A stretch of DNA of 64,000 nt from Ursus arctos (lineage: Eukaryota > Chordata > Mammalia > Carnivora > Ursidae). The first letter of the stretch is position 1. Each line of letters starts with the position of its first letter. Made by a program: the position numbers and the translations under genes. Shown one piece after another: positions 33,719 to 46,080 of the stretch. Below the pieces are notes generated by a model. It ran no database searches and had not been told where the DNA came from. It saw only the letters and a program-made list of their open reading frames with translations. The DNA lies in assembly GCF_023065955.2 (NCBI RefSeq), contig NW_026623056.1:82397256-82461255 (forward strand), in the 5' to 3' direction.

Positions 33719-33918
33719 GGGCACCTGGGTGGCTCAGTCCATTAAGCAACTGCCTTCGGCTCCACTCATGATCCCAGAATCCTGGGATGGAGCCTCATCG
33801 TATAGGGCTCCCTGCTCAGCGGGGAGTCTGCTTGTCCCTCTCCCTCTGCCCCTCCTCACCCTCCTCTCCTGCTCTCTCTCTCAAATGAATAAATAAAATC
33901 TTTAAAAAATAAATAAAT
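33719..33918 (+). mobile_element. CAN-SINE, older
   Basis: GGGCACCTGGGTGGCTCAG head and AATAAAATC tail. The flanks AAAATCCAGTATCAG (33704-33718) and AAAATCAAGTCTCAG (33919-33933) differ twice. Confidence 0.93.
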
Positions 33919-33933
33919 AAAATCAAGTCTCAG

Positions 33934-34539
33934 CATGCACTCCATCTGGGGACTGGATGAGCCAGAGAGCAATTTTCCAAAACCAAATGCTGAATCAGAC
34001 ACAGTTCAGAGCTGTGTTACCTGGATACTTAATCAAGTTCAGCTTTGAGGGTGAGCTTTGTCTTGTTTCTTTTCAGTCTGCCCTACATTAGTTCTCTTCA
34101 ACAGAGGCCAGATTCTTCCCACTTCCCCTCAGCAACAGGCAGGCCTCCCTGGAAGGGGCTCCAGAGTCCAGGCTGCAGGGTGACTGATGGTGACTAATTT
34201 AAAGGAGGCTGGGGTAAGGGGGCTCCTGTCCGCTCTTTGTGCATGAATCCTCTCACTCTGCCCAGGGCAATTACCAAGGGGCCACTCTCCCTGCATTCTA
34301 GGACAGCCCAAGAGAATGGCTTCTGACAGAGTAAGAGTTAACCCTTAGCCGTCACATTGCCTCTGAAGAGGGTTTGGATGCAAGGGGACCACTCCTGTCT
34401 CCTCTTCCCCATCTTTCTTCCTTTCTATTCTTACCTCCTCCTCACTTTCCCATCCCCATCTTCACTCCTTAGACAACTGCCATGGCTGCCCCAACTGGTG
34501 TCCATATTTCCATTCTTGCTCCTTACAGACTGCCCACAG
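33934..34539. other. Unassigned
   Basis: No recognised repeat or coding segment. Confidence 0.3.
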
Positions 34540-34885
34540 AGCAAGCAGAAAGAACCTTTAAAACTGGAAATTACCTGAAATAATCCTATCAAACTCTTGC
34601 TCAAAATGCCCCGGGGCTTCCCCTCTCTCCCTTTGTAAAGCACAAACTCCTCACCCTGGTACTTAGATGTGCTCCCAACCCCCCTCTACCTCCCCTCACA
34701 GACGCGCAGCCCCTGTCTGTGCAGGTTTCTCAGTCTCCAAGGTGGCTCCTTGCCCTTGGGCTGGTCACGCCCCAGATTCCTGCACAGCTAATTTCACTCA
34801 TTATGTAAGTACCATCTTTTTCAGACAGGCCTTCCCCAGGCACCTAATTTAAATTGGAACCCTGGCCACTGTCTGACTCCTTACC
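34540..34885 (+). mobile_element. L2 3' half
   Basis: 'aaactcttgctcaaaatgcc', 'cacaaactcctcaccctgg', 'ttagatgtgctcccaaccc' and 'caggccttccccaggcacc' match L2 3' coding/UTR order. Confidence 0.7.
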
Positions 34886-35085
34886 TTGACTCTTGTTTTG
34901 GTGGGGGAAGAGGGGGTGAATCGGAAGATATTTCTGCTTTATGGTTTTTTTATTGAGATGTAATTGATATGTACCATTATATTGGTTTCGGGTGCACAAT
35001 AAAATGATTTGATATTTGTATATATTGCAAAATGTTCACCACAATAAGTCCAGTTAACAGCCATGACCACACATGGTTACAATTT

Positions 35086-35260
35086 TATTTAAAGATTTTA
35101 TTTATTTGAAAGAGAGAGTGAGTGAGCGAGCGAGCATGAGTGGGGGGGAGGGGCAGAGGGAGAGGCAGAAGCAGACTCCCTGGTGAGCAGGACTCTGGGA
35201 TCACTTCCTGAGCCCGGAAGGCAGCCGCTTAACGGACTGAGCCACCCAGACACCCCCATA
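35086..35260 (-). mobile_element. CAN-SINE, older, partly deleted
   Basis: Reverse SINE flanked by GTTACAATTT (35076-35085 and 35261-35270). The 'ggggctcgatccc' block is missing relative to other copies, so it carries an internal deletion. It sits inside the L1 3' UTR. Confidence 0.9.
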
Positions 35261-35920
35261 GTTACAATTTCTTGTGTGATAACTTTTTAAGATTTACTCG
35301 CTTAGCAACTTTCAAACATAAACACAGGATTATTAACTATAGTCACCATGCTGTATGTTCCGCCTCCAGCCTTGACTCTTTCTAAAGTTGTATTTCTTGA
35401 GGCATAATTTACATAGACTAATAGTCATCCTTATGGGGTGTGCAGCTCTTTTTGTATTGGCCAATCTACACAGCTGTGTAAGCGCCACAACGATCAACGT
35501 GGGGAATATCTCCAGTACACTGAAAAGTTCCCTTGTGCCCCTTTGTAGTCAAGCCCCTCCTCCACTCTATGTGGAAACCACAGGTCTGACTTTCCTGGCT
35601 CTACTTTTGCCTTTGCCCAATTGTCATGCTAATGGATCATACAATGGGAAGCCTTCTGTGAATGGCTTCTTTCACTTAGCATAATGCTTTTGAGATTTAT
35701 TCGAGTTGTGCGAATCCACAGTATGTCCAGGTATTGCTGGACAATTTGTTGAACCATTCACCTATTGAAAGGCATTTTGGTTGTTTCCAGTTTCTGACTA
35801 TTACAAATAAAGCTGCTATGAACAATCGTGTATAGATTTTTATGTGTTCTACGTCTCATTTCTCTGTGATAAATGCCCATGAAACAATTCCTGGGTCATT
35901 TACTATGTGTATGTTTGGGG

Positions 35921-36122
<202 letters not shown>

Positions 36123-36757
36123 CAGCTGCCAAACTACTTTTCAAAGTGTCTCTACCATTTTACCCGTTAATTTTGATAAAGACCAATATATTGATATTTT
36201 ATTTTCTGGATCATGCTTTTGATCTCACGTCCAAGAACTTTGCCTAACCACAGCTCACAAAGATTTTTCCCTATGCTTTCTTTGAAAAGTTTTACACTTT
36301 ACATTTTGAGCTTAGATCGATCATGCATATAATTTTTTTGGATCAAATGTGAAGTTTAGGTCAAGGTTTATTTTTTTGTTTGTGGGTATCCAGCTATTGC
36401 GGCATCATTTGTTGAAACATTTTCTTCTTTGAATTGTCTGTGCATCTTTCTCAAAAATCAATTGTCTGTTTTTGTGTGGGCCTATTTCTGGACTCTGTTT
36501 TGTTCCATTGACCTGTGTGCCACACTCTTCATTAATGTGCCTTTATAGTAACTCTCAAAATCAGGTAGCATGATTTCTTCAACTTTATTGTTTTTGAAAA
36601 TCATTTTTGCTATTCTGGTCTCTTGTCTTCCTTGCCATGTAAATTTTAGAATTAGCTTATCTCTATTTGTTAAAAAATTATCCTCCTGTAATTTTGATTG
36701 GAATCGTGTTAACTCTATACATGAATTTGGGACGAATTGTCATCTGTGCTATGTTGA

Positions 36758-36814
<57 letters not shown>

Positions 36815-36815
36815 T
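36758..36815 (+). repeat. (CTTT)n array at L1 tail
   Basis: About 14 CTTT units directly left of a reverse L1 3' end, so it is probably an expanded poly(A) tail. Confidence 0.95.
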
Positions 36816-36988
36816 TTAAATTATTATTGTTATGTTAGTCACCACACAGTACATCATGTGTTTTTGATGTAATGTTCCATGATTCATTGTTTGCATATAG
36901 CACCCAGTGCTCCATGCAATATGTGCCCTCCTTACTACCCATCACCAGGCTAGCCCATCTGTCCACCCTCCTCCCTTCTAAAACCCTC
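36816..36988 (-). mobile_element. 5'-truncated L1 3' end inside old L1
   Basis: 'atgttagtcaccacacagtac' to 'aaccctcagtttgttcc' is the same L1 3' end as at 31633-31994. The surrounding old L1 resumes with 'ccaatccatgaatatagtatg'. A clear target duplication is not visible, perhaps lost in the CTTT expansion. Confidence 0.85.
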
Positions 36989-37984
36989 AGTTTGTTCCAA
37001 TCCATGAATATAGTATGTCTCTCCATTGATTTGGATTTTCTTTTTTTTCCCATTATCAGAAACCAAAGCTCTTTGTGGTTTTCAACATAAAGATCTGGTG
37101 CAATTTTTGTGAGATATATGCCTCAGTATTTCATTTTGGGGGTGAGAGGAGCTATTATAAAATTTCTTGATTTTTAAATTTCAATTGAGATTATACATTG
37201 TCAGTATATAGAAATATGACTGACTTTTTTGTGTGTTGACCTTGTATCCTGCAACCTTGTGAACCTCAATTATTTGTTTTAGAAGCTTATTTGTAAATTC
37301 CTTGGAATTCTGTTAATAGGGGCAATTCCCCCCCCCCCCAATCTGGATGTCTTTTATTTCTTTTTCTCACCTAACTACACTGACTAGGGCCTCCAGTACA
37401 ATGTTGAATAGGAGTGGTGAGAAGAGACAACTTTGTTCTTCATCTTAGGGGGAAAGCAAAGCATTCAATCTTTTATCATTAAGTGTGATTTCAGCTATAG
37501 TTTTTCGACATATGCCATTTATCAGATTGAAGAACTCCTTTCCTAGTTTGCTGAGATTTTTACAAATCATGAGTAAATGTTGAATTTTATCAAGTGCTTC
37601 TTCTATAACAATTGATGTGATCATGTCATTTTTCTTCTTTAGACTATTAATATAGTAGAGTGTTTGATTTTCTAATATTGAACCAGACTTGAATTTCCAG
37701 AATAAACTCCATTTGATTGTGTTACATTATTCTTTTTGTATATTGGTCAGATTTAATTTATTAATCTCCTCTAACAATCTTTTCATCTATGTTCATGAAG
37801 GATATTGGTCTGTAGTTTTGTTTTATTTTGTTTTTGGTGATGTCTTTGTCTGGTTTTAGTGTCAGGATAATGCTGGGAAATGTTCTGTCTTGTTCTATTT
37901 TTGTTCATAGCATTTATATACTGGCTTCTCTCAGTTTAGTTTCATAATGGAGAGGAGGGCTTATTTCATTTTTTCATTGTTCTA

Positions 37985-38052
37985 GGGTAAGTGTCCAGAA
38001 CAGTGCCCGGCACGTAGTAGGCAATCAGTAATTACGTGTTGCTGAATGAATG
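37985..38052 (+). mobile_element. L2 or MIR 3' tip
   Basis: 'cagaacagtgcccggcacg', 'tagtaggcaatcagtaatt' and a 'gctgaatgaatgag' tail. Confidence 0.6.
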
Positions 38053-38189
38053 AGTATACTCTGCTCGAGTCAAGCAGGAACAGTGGAAACTGAAAAGGAA
38101 AGAGCAGGTGAAACAAGGAAGAGGACATTGACTTGAATTCGCTTGGAAATGTGATGATATAAACATGATGTTGAAGGCAATGTGCTTCC

Positions 38190-38425
38190 GTAGTAGAGAC
38201 AGACCACTTTGGAGTCAGACTGTCTGGATTTAGATTCTGCCTCTGCCAGTCACAGCTGAATGGCCTTGGGCAAATTGATTCGCCTCTTGGACTTTCCATC
38301 TCCTCTTCCACCAGATGCGGGTGAGGAGCGTACACAGCTGGCAGGGTTGAGATAGGGGAGGATGTATGCGAGGTCCCTGGCGGAGTGTCAGCAGTCAATA
38401 AATGAAAGATACAGTAGCAATTATA
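38190..38425 (+). mobile_element. MIR, near full length
   Basis: 'tttggagtcagactgtctgg', 'ctgcctctgccagtcacag', 'ggccttgggcaaattgattc' and 'gtcagcagtcaataaatg' occur in MIR order. Confidence 0.85.
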
Positions 38426-41057
38426 GTAGGTTCTTTATTGAATGGTTTCTAGAAGTCACCTCTGCAACCAGAGAGGGACACAAGCTGAAAAATAAGCCGG
38501 AGCAGAATGGAAGGCATGTGTCCACCTGCTCAGAACTGCTTGAGGTTGAGGAGTATTTGATTTTTCTTCGTTTGATCCTAAGTAAGAGAGCAAAAGTAAT
38601 TAGAACGGCGCAAGCTGATTGTGGCATTGGCAAGCATGGCTTCTCCCAGCACCTATCTCTGCCTGTAGGCCTGCGTTATAGCGTCCTGGTCCTCACCCAG
38701 ACCCACATCTGCAGTAAAGTGTCAGGCAACCGGCAGAGAATACTTCTAACTGCCTGCAGAAGGGAGCTGGGAGACAAAAGAGGAGGGAATGCAAATCCCT
38801 AGGCAGAGACACTCATAGGAGAGCTTGGATTACTCGGGTGGATGCTGAAGCAGAGGAAGCTGGGGCACTAGGAAATCTGAGCCAACCACTGGGTCCGTTA
38901 TCCTCCAGTTCCCTACAGAAGTAAAATGCCCAAGACAGCAGACCTAACACAGGGCCAAGGCAAGAACATTCACTTCCCCTGGGATCCAAAATGGGTGTGA
39001 CTGAAGGAGAATTGGGGAGGGAGAATCCATGAGACAGAAAATCCACAAACCCACCTGTAGGATTTTGTGAAATACCCATGACTCCATGATGCTATCACTC
39101 ATGGAACTCCAGAGCCGAAGCCAAGCTCCTGTGTGGCCATGCCCTGCTACCATCAGCTGTCCCAGGGGCCCCCCTCTCCAGGCCCTTTTCCTCCCTGGAC
39201 GCTCCCCACGATTCCTGGCAACAACCCCTGTGCCGAGCACACACGTATTTGCCATTATCCCCAACAGCAGAAGCAAATGCCAACTACAAAACAGTCAGGG
39301 GGTCATTGCATCTTTCAGTTAAAGAGAAACGCCAAATGACTTCTTTGAATAAATCTGGTTATAATGTAAGTAACTACTCTTTCTCACGAGCAAAAGTACA
39401 ACCAGAAGTCAATGCCATGCCAAGCCTTTTTAATTTCAGAAGGTGTTTATTTTCCCTCCAAAGCCAAGCAATATCTTTTTATTTTGTTTAATTACATATG
39501 CATGAGGAAAAAATCAGAAACTAGAGGTATCTTGAGGCTCCGGGAAAAAAAAAAAAGCTTTCTCCCATCTAAAATGTAGGCTGTGTTCCTGGCTTGACAT
39601 TTTATGTTGTCTGAGTGTGAAACGAGACCCTTGGGAGATTATTGCCCATTTGATGGAAAGCCAGTGTCCAGCTAGGTCTGCTGGAAGGGGCAGACTTGCC
39701 GGGTGTGGTCTGGGAGACAGGGGTGAGATGGCAGAGGCCCTGCCCCTTCGGATAAGGAGCGCCATGTGCTCTAACTCGTCTCCCACCTTTGTCCAAGTAA
39801 GAGGTGTTTTGCCTTGTGTCACACACACCTTTCCATCTTTAATAATTTCTGTCTGTATACAGGAATGCTTGACTCTTTGACTCTTATGGAGGAGACTGTA
39901 AATAAGGGTATTAAAAAGAGCATTTTGGAAGGTCATTTGTGATTTAATAATTTTTCCCATATGTTTTAACCTTATATTACATTCATCAGCACTAAGACGG
40001 TCACCTTAAATAATTTCCCATTATCCTCAGTGATGATTTCAGATCACACACACACACACACATGCAGTGGAACTTGTTTTTCTCAAATGAAATCTTACAC
40101 AGATCCCCAACATATAACAGATAAAAGTGCAGCTTAAGCTAAGCTCTTTACAAGCCACAGAGGAGAGATGGGGCCTTGACCAATTCCAACCTTGCTGAAG
40201 TTATGCTAGAGTCAGAACTGAACACATGTAAAGATGGGGACCTGGTCGCTTCCATGTTTAAGTGATTAGAAGGCCAGAGAGCACGGAGGAAGGAAGGGCG
40301 GGAGAAAGGCCAATGCGTTCCGGGCCCCAAGGCCCCCTCCTCCAGCTTGCGTGGAGGCTCACAGGCATCCAACAGGCAAGGAAGAGCCTTCTGGAGGCCA
40401 CATCCCCCCTTCCGGGCCTGGTCACCCTGTGGCGAGGTGGAGGGGCCCAGACACATTTGCACATCTGGTTCTGATGACTGAAAACCCATCCAAGTTGGAG
40501 TGGTTTGAGTTTCCCACAACAGCTGCGGCCCCCCACCCCCCTTTCTTCTCCAGAGGTCCTTCTCCTCCTCTCATAAGGAAGGAGCCCGGGCCTGTTCTCC
40601 ATAGGAAATGTGCTCTCAATAATGTTCACTATCAAATGAAACACAGCTATACCCTTGTTCAAGAGAATGAGAACCACTCACAGTAATGTCAAGATTCTGT
40701 TAAGACAGAGTATTTCCTTCCCTACTTGGCTGGAACAAACTATCATTTTGGAATCCTGCATGCTCTCTACGAATGACAGGATGTCCGCTGAGAGGAGGGC
40801 TTGGCTACAAGTGCATGGCAGGACCTCTACCCAATGAGCTGGACTCTGTATCTGGGTCCTCCCACCTGTAAAACCAGGGACAGGGCTGGGTTCAAACATT
40901 CTGGAGTTTCAGAATGACAGAGCAAGAGCCTCCGGCTGCAAATTCCATTCCCCTTAAAGCATTTCGCTTTGAGGGTGTCAAAGAAGGAGCTCAAATTCAA
41001 GGGGCTGCAGAACTGAAAGGAACCAAGGCCTCTATTGGTCCAAATCCCTGCACGTCT
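38426..41057. other. Unassigned 2.6 kb
   Basis: No named interspersed repeat is recognised. A short (CA)n tract lies at 40046-40062. Open frames up to about 148 codons overlap on both strands without a recognisable domain. The block at 39280-40140 looks unique and AT-leaning. Confidence 0.4.
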
Positions 41058-41625
41058 GGTGGGACGCTCACGCCTATGCGTCCACTTGGCTGGACCACAG
41101 CATCCAGTGACTTAATCAAACTTGAATCTAGGTGTTGCCGTGAAAGGTATTTTGTAGATGTGCTTAACAGTGACAATCAGTTGACTGTAAGTGAGGAAGA
41201 ATGCCCTCGATAGTGTGGGTGGGGGACACCTGGGTGGCTCAGTCGGTTAAGCATCTGCCTTCAGCTCAGGTCATGATCTCAGGGTCCTGGGATCTGGTCC
41301 AGGTCAGACTCCTTGCTCAGTGGGGAGCCTGCTTCTCCCTCTGCCTGCCGCTCCCCCTGCTTGTGCTCTCTCTGACAGATAAATAAATAAAATCTTAAAA
41401 AAAAAAAAAGAAAAGATAGTGTGGGTGGGCTTCATCTTACCAGCTGAAGGTCTTGAAAAGCAAAAACAGGTTTCCCAAAGAGGAAGAAATTCTGCTTAAG
41501 ACTATACCATAGAAACCCTGCCCGAGTTTCCAGCATAGTGGCCTTCCCTGCAGATTTCGAACTTGCCAGTTCCCACAATTGCATAAGACAATTCCTTAAA
41601 ATAAATCTCTTTACATAAGGTAGGT
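41058..41625 (+). mobile_element. MLT2-type ERVL LTR split by a CAN-SINE
   Basis: 'gcgtccacttggctggacc', 'gcttaacagtgacaatcag' and 'ttgactgtaagtgaggaag' lie left of the SINE; 'gcttcatcttaccagctgaag', 'gaggaagaaattctgcttaag' and 'ccttaaaataaatctcttta' lie right. The 5' end is blurred. Confidence 0.8.
41224..41414 (+). mobile_element. CAN-SINE with 15-bp target duplication
   Basis: GATAGTGTGGGTGGG flanks it at 41209-41223 and 41415-41429. Inside the MLT2-type LTR, so younger than the LTR. Confidence 0.97.
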
Positions 41626-42744
41626 GGTCCCAGATTGTCATTGCTAAGAAACAGAGACAAGACCAGAGCCCAAATCTCCTTGGACTTCTACCCTCATTCC
41701 CGTTCTTTCTACCAGGACACACCTCTCTTCAAGTTACTCCATGACAACCTGAACGCTTACTTTAAAACAAACTTCACTTTCTGGAAGAATTTAGAGATTG
41801 TCCCAGTAGAACAGCATTTTTCTCCATGACGCATAGAAACAAACTCTTCGAGTGTCTCAACCCAATACATACGTATGCACACAAACACGTGTAGCCTGTA
41901 ATGAAACAAAAATTTCCCCAAGTGGTATTTTTCAGATGTGATGCATTGGATCACTTCGATTTTCTTTTACTTCATTTTTAAAAAATGCTGCTCAGATCCA
42001 TTAAGTTGCTTGTTTGAGCCAAAATTGCCCAGGATGGCACATGTGTCTGGTGCCTGAAACACATCTCCTTGAACCACCCCTGATTTCGGTCACAGCTGTG
42101 CTGGAAAGTTCCGTGCGAGCTCAGGCTCACTCCACTCCCGGCATCCCACTCCAGGCATGCGGTACTCAGACCCCGGGGCCTTGTGGTGGTCCCTTAGGCG
42201 CCTACACAAGTACAGCCTGGAAGTGGGGGGCAGTCAGCCAGTGGGAAGGGGTGCTGGTGGGGGGCACCCCCCTCAAGCAGAATCTCTGCAGAGGCATTCT
42301 GTACCTTTCTCAGGAGGACCACAGCAGTGACCTAGACGACGCTCCTTAGGTTAGCTCCTCTTTTCCTGCCTTGCCGGTCCTGCTCCAAGCTACTGGCTCC
42401 TGGCATCACCTCTCAACTCAATGTCTGGCCCCAGGTCTATGCCTCAGGCTCTACTTTCAAGGAAATCCGAACTCAGACCCATCCTCCCTCTCACTGCAGG
42501 AACCTTCTATAACCCTCTTCAGATGGCTACCGTGTATTGGCTGCTATCTCCAGGGATGACAACAGCTCTGATTTCTTCAGCTAAGTCTTCCCATTGCTGG
42601 ACAAGTCAAGGGGACAGAAGTGAGCCAGAGGGTATCCAGGGCTTTCCACAGGTCGAGCACTGTGCTAGTATATTCTTTCACTCTCTTTGTTAAAAGGTAG
42701 TTTCAATTTTTTTTAAGTTAAGAACAGGTAAACTGATTTTTAGA
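41626..42744. other. Unassigned
   Basis: GC-rich around 42080-42330 with open frames in several registers but no recognised domain or repeat. Confidence 0.35.
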
Positions 42745-43164
42745 GTAGCTTTTTTTGAGATATTTATATAACATGCAATTTACATAACACACATAAAATG
42801 TACCAGTGGTTTTCCATATATTCCCAGAGTTTTTCCATCTTCACCCAGTTTTAGAACATGTCCATCCCTTAAAAAGAAACCCCATACCCATTAGCAGTTA
42901 TTCCCTATTTTCTTCTGACCACCACCTTCACCCCCAACCCCAAGCAACCACTGATCTACCCTCTGTCTCTGAATTTGCCTATTCTGACATTTGCTGTAAA
43001 TGGACTCATGCAACATGTGCCCTTTCGGGTCTGGCTTCTTTCACTCAGCATCGTGCTTTCCAGGTTCGTCCGTATTGTAGCGGGTGTCAGTGTTTCATTC
43101 CTTTCATCACTGAATACTATCTCTAGGTGTGGATATGCCACATCTTGTTCATTTATTTTTCTTT

Positions 43165-43202
<38 letters not shown>

Positions 43203-43435
43203 TATTTATTTATTCGACAGAGAGAGAGACAGCCAGAGAGAGAGGGAACACAAGCAGGGGGAATGGGAGACGAAGAAGCAGGCTCATAGCGGAAGAGCCT
43301 GATGTGGGGCTCGATCCCAGATCGCTGGGATCACGCCCTGAGCCGAAGGCAGACGCTTAACCGCTATGCCACCCAGGCGCCCCTTGTTCATTTATTTTTC
43401 ACATAGTGGACATCTGGGTAGTTTCAAAAAGTGTC
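42745..43435 (-). mobile_element. Old L1M-type 3' UTR split by a SINE
   Basis: 'tgagatatttatataacatgc', 'aaccactgatctaccctctg', 'gtctggcttctttcactcagc' and, after the SINE, 'cacatagtggacatctggg' follow reverse L1 3' UTR order. Confidence 0.7.
43162..43382 (-). mobile_element. CAN-SINE with 18-bp target duplication
   Basis: CTTGTTCATTTATTTTTC flanks it exactly at 43144-43161 and 43383-43400. A 27-T homopolymer is its tail. It faces the plus-strand SINE 56 bp to its right. Confidence 0.97.
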
Positions 43436-43438
43436 TTC

Positions 43439-43661
43439 CCGGGGGGCCTGGCTGGCTCAGTTGGTTAAGCGTCTGCATTCGGCTCAGGTCATGATTGCAG
43501 GGTCCTGGGGTCGAGCCCCGCATCGGGCTCCCTGCTTAGCGGGGAGTCTGCCTCTCCCTCTCCCTCCCCGTGCTCACGCTTTCTCTTTCTCTCTCACTCA
43601 CTCTCTCAAATAAATAATAAATAAAACCTTTTTAAAAAAACAACAACAAAAAACCCCTCCA
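43439..43661 (+). mobile_element. CAN-SINE
   Basis: GGGGCCTGGCTGGCTCAG-like head and CAAATAAATAATAAATAAAACC tail region. The flanks AAAAAGTGTCTTC (43426-43438) and AAAAAGTGGCTTC (43662-43674) differ once. Confidence 0.94.
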
Positions 43662-43717
43662 AAAAAGTGGCTTCTGAGGTTGAACTACAGTCTGCCTTAG
43701 AATTTTCTCTTAGCTTG

Positions 43718-43794
43718 CATCGAAAACCGGGGATGTACTGTATGGTGACTAACATAATATAATAAAAAATCATTATTAAAAAAAAAAAAAAAGA
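43718..43794 (+). mobile_element. 77-bp severely 5'-truncated L1 tail
   Basis: Only the last L1 bases ('gtactgtatggtgactaac', 'ataatataataaaaaatc') and the A-tail are present. AGAATTTTCTCTTAGCTTG flanks it exactly at 43699-43717 and 43795-43813, which proves a retrotransposition event. Confidence 0.95.
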
Positions 43795-43813
43795 AGAATT
43801 TTCTCTTAGCTTG

Positions 43814-44519
43814 GACTGTCTAGGTTAAGCCATGACAAACATCCTCCTTCTTCAGGTGAGAAGCCCTTCAGCGCGTGGGGGCTAACCACCCTCGGCTGTC
43901 GATGTGCTGGCGTGATCTCTGCACCACGCGCTTCTCTCCACACTGATCGTGTTCCTCTGACAAACTCCAGTTTACCACAACCATCCTGAAAGTGGGATGG
44001 TCAGGGGGAATAGCATAGCGAGTACTTGTCCTTTTAATTATTCATTTATATTATAAGTAATGATAAAAGAACAAGTTGAATGAGAATCATACCAAGCGGG
44101 TCCAAAGGAGGACACATCCATTTTTTATATACACATATTAATGTGCTCCGAGAAAACGAAGTAAGGGCCCGTTCTACCGCAGTGACGTTCCTCTGGGCGA
44201 GCAGGAGGGCCCAGCTGCAATAATAATGCCGCTCACTCAGGAAGGAGCTCAATAATCTTCTGTGAAGTGGCTCCGTAGTGTTCTTTTCTCAGCTGTGTAA
44301 ATGTGACCACATAATTACTTTCCGCTAAGGATGGAGTTTGACAGGGAGAGGCCTGCTACACAGGTGTCCAAGAGAATGAAAGGGAGAGAGAGGGAGGAAG
44401 GGGTGAAGAGGGCCCCATGACTCTCTTGTACTCTTCATCAGCATGATCATTCTGGCTGGGCTGTCTTTGCTGCAGGGGCTTGTCTTCCCGCATTAAAAAA
44501 GGACTCTTCTGGAACAAGG
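43814..44519. other. Unassigned
   Basis: No recognised repeat or exon. There is a short GA-rich run near 44378-44400. Confidence 0.35.
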
Positions 44520-44612
44520 GCCCATCTTCGACGTGTCCCCTATCACCCCCACAAGGCCTGCCAGAGCCCCTACGATTATGTGCTCAATAAATACTTTCAG
44601 TATTTTTGTTTT
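44520..44612 (+). mobile_element. L2 3' tip
   Basis: 'acaaggcctgccagagccc' then 'tgtgctcaataaatactttc' resembles an L2 end, directly before AT-rich and GGAT tracts. Confidence 0.45.
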
Positions 44613-44715
44613 TATTTATATTTTATATTTATATATATAAATATATTTATAAATATATTTATTGTATTTATTATATATAATGTATATTTATTATATATAA
44701 TATATGTATAATAAT
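44613..44715. repeat. AT-rich tract
   Basis: About 100 bp of TATA/ATTT units with local self-complementarity, between the L2 tip and the GGAT array. Confidence 0.9.
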
Positions 44716-44982
44716 AGATGAAAGAATGGATGGATGGATGATGGACAGATGGATGGTGGACAGGTGGATGGATGGATGGATGGATGGATGGATGATAGAT
44801 GGATGGGTGGATGGATGATGGATGGATAGAAGAATGGAAGGATGGATTGATGGGTAGATGGGTGGATGGGTGGATGGGTACGTGAATGGATAATGGATGG
44901 ATGGATGAATGGGTGATGGTGGATAGAATATGGATGGAAGAATGAATGGATGGATAGATGGGTAGATGAGTGGATGGATGAT
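44716..44982 (+). repeat. (GGAT)n minisatellite-like array
   Basis: About 265 bp of GGAT/GATG/GGGT units with interruptions. It supplies long spurious minus-strand frames rich in His, Pro, Ser and Ile. It probably grew from the L2 GAATG tail. Confidence 0.95.
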
Positions 44983-45454
44983 GGAATGAAGGGAGAGAAG
45001 GAGGGATAGAAACACATGAACACAAACAGAATCATCACCTCGGAGGTTAAACAAAAGCTTGTATTGAGAAACAGCTGGTCCAGTCCTGAGCATTGCCAGC
45101 TTCTGGAAGCTCATTTTGCTTCTTCCAGTTGGTCAAAGAATGTACCTTTTCCATATACTCGTATCTGTGTCAGTCCTCCCAGCAGCCTGGGGGAATACTG
45201 AAGTGCTTATCATAATAATTCAGGTAATGTGCATGGAAGGCTCTGTAACTACAAATCCCCATTTGGATGTGAATTGTGTGGGGCAGTGACACTATTCTTT
45301 CCTTAGTGTGTTGGGTACAGGATGTTGGCAGGTATTCTCTCTGCCCACTGGCAATAGCTTCAACCCACCACGACCTTTCTTCTTGGTGCTGCGACAGAAA
45401 ACTGAGGTCTAAAGAATGTCAGGTAGTTATAAGAGCCTTAAAAAAATGGGATTC
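44983..45454. other. Unassigned
   Basis: Nothing recognised. Confidence 0.3.
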
Positions 45455-45587
45455 CCCTCCCCAACTACCTCTTTGTACAAACAAGGAAACTGAGCACAAG
45501 AAAGAGAGATGACATATCCAAGATCACACGAATAGTTAATAACTGATCCAGAATTTGAATCCAGGTTACACGATTCCCACTTTCTCT
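45455..45587 (-). mobile_element. MIR
   Basis: 'acaaggaaactgagcacaag', 'ccaagatcacacgaatag' and 'ttgaatccaggttacacg' identify a reverse MIR. Confidence 0.75.
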
Positions 45588-46080
45588 CCCCCAGGCTTTC
45601 TCTCTAACGTCCTTGCTGGGTCATTGTATAAAGACCAGCACTCATCTCAAACGCACTGCCATTACTTTAACGACAACTTCCTGGCAACCCCAGCAGACTG
45701 CAGATGAGCGCTGCAAATTCTCTTCTGTTCCTTTTTTTGAGCTTGTTGACTTAATGGTAGGGCCTCTTGGCTCCTTTCAAATTCATTTTTTCCAGAGTGT
45801 CCTTTATCTCCTGGTTTGGCCCAGTGGCAATGAGTTTGAAATTTGCTGGTGAGAATGGGAGCCTTAGAGACCCTTTGAGAACGAAGTGGCGTCTCTGATG
45901 ACGCACAGCCTCATCACAGGACTTGGTAGGCTTAAAAAAGCTCTTTCAAATCACTCCAATTATTTCCCCTGGTAGAGATCTGGCCCAAAATATCCAACAG
46001 TCCATTCCCAGTGCACTTCTCATAGCTTAGATGCTGCAAGGATAGTGATCTTCCTGGGAAATGCAGCTGCGATTACATAA
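45588..46080. other. Unassigned
   Basis: No recognised element before the 49-bp tandem duplication. Confidence 0.3.

Noticed and set aside
38362..38802. 146-codon plus-strand frame
   Set aside because: It starts within a MIR and continues into unassigned sequence without a recognisable family.
42014..42349. 111-codon frame in GC-rich DNA, considered as an exon
   Set aside because: No known domain, and competing frames on both strands are equally long.
44716..44982. CRISPR-like regular repeats
   Set aside because: The unit is a 4-bp satellite without spacers; this is a mammalian genome.
44612..45114. Minus-strand frames of 115-147 codons rich in His, Pro, Ser and Ile
   Set aside because: They translate the (GGAT)n array in three frames.
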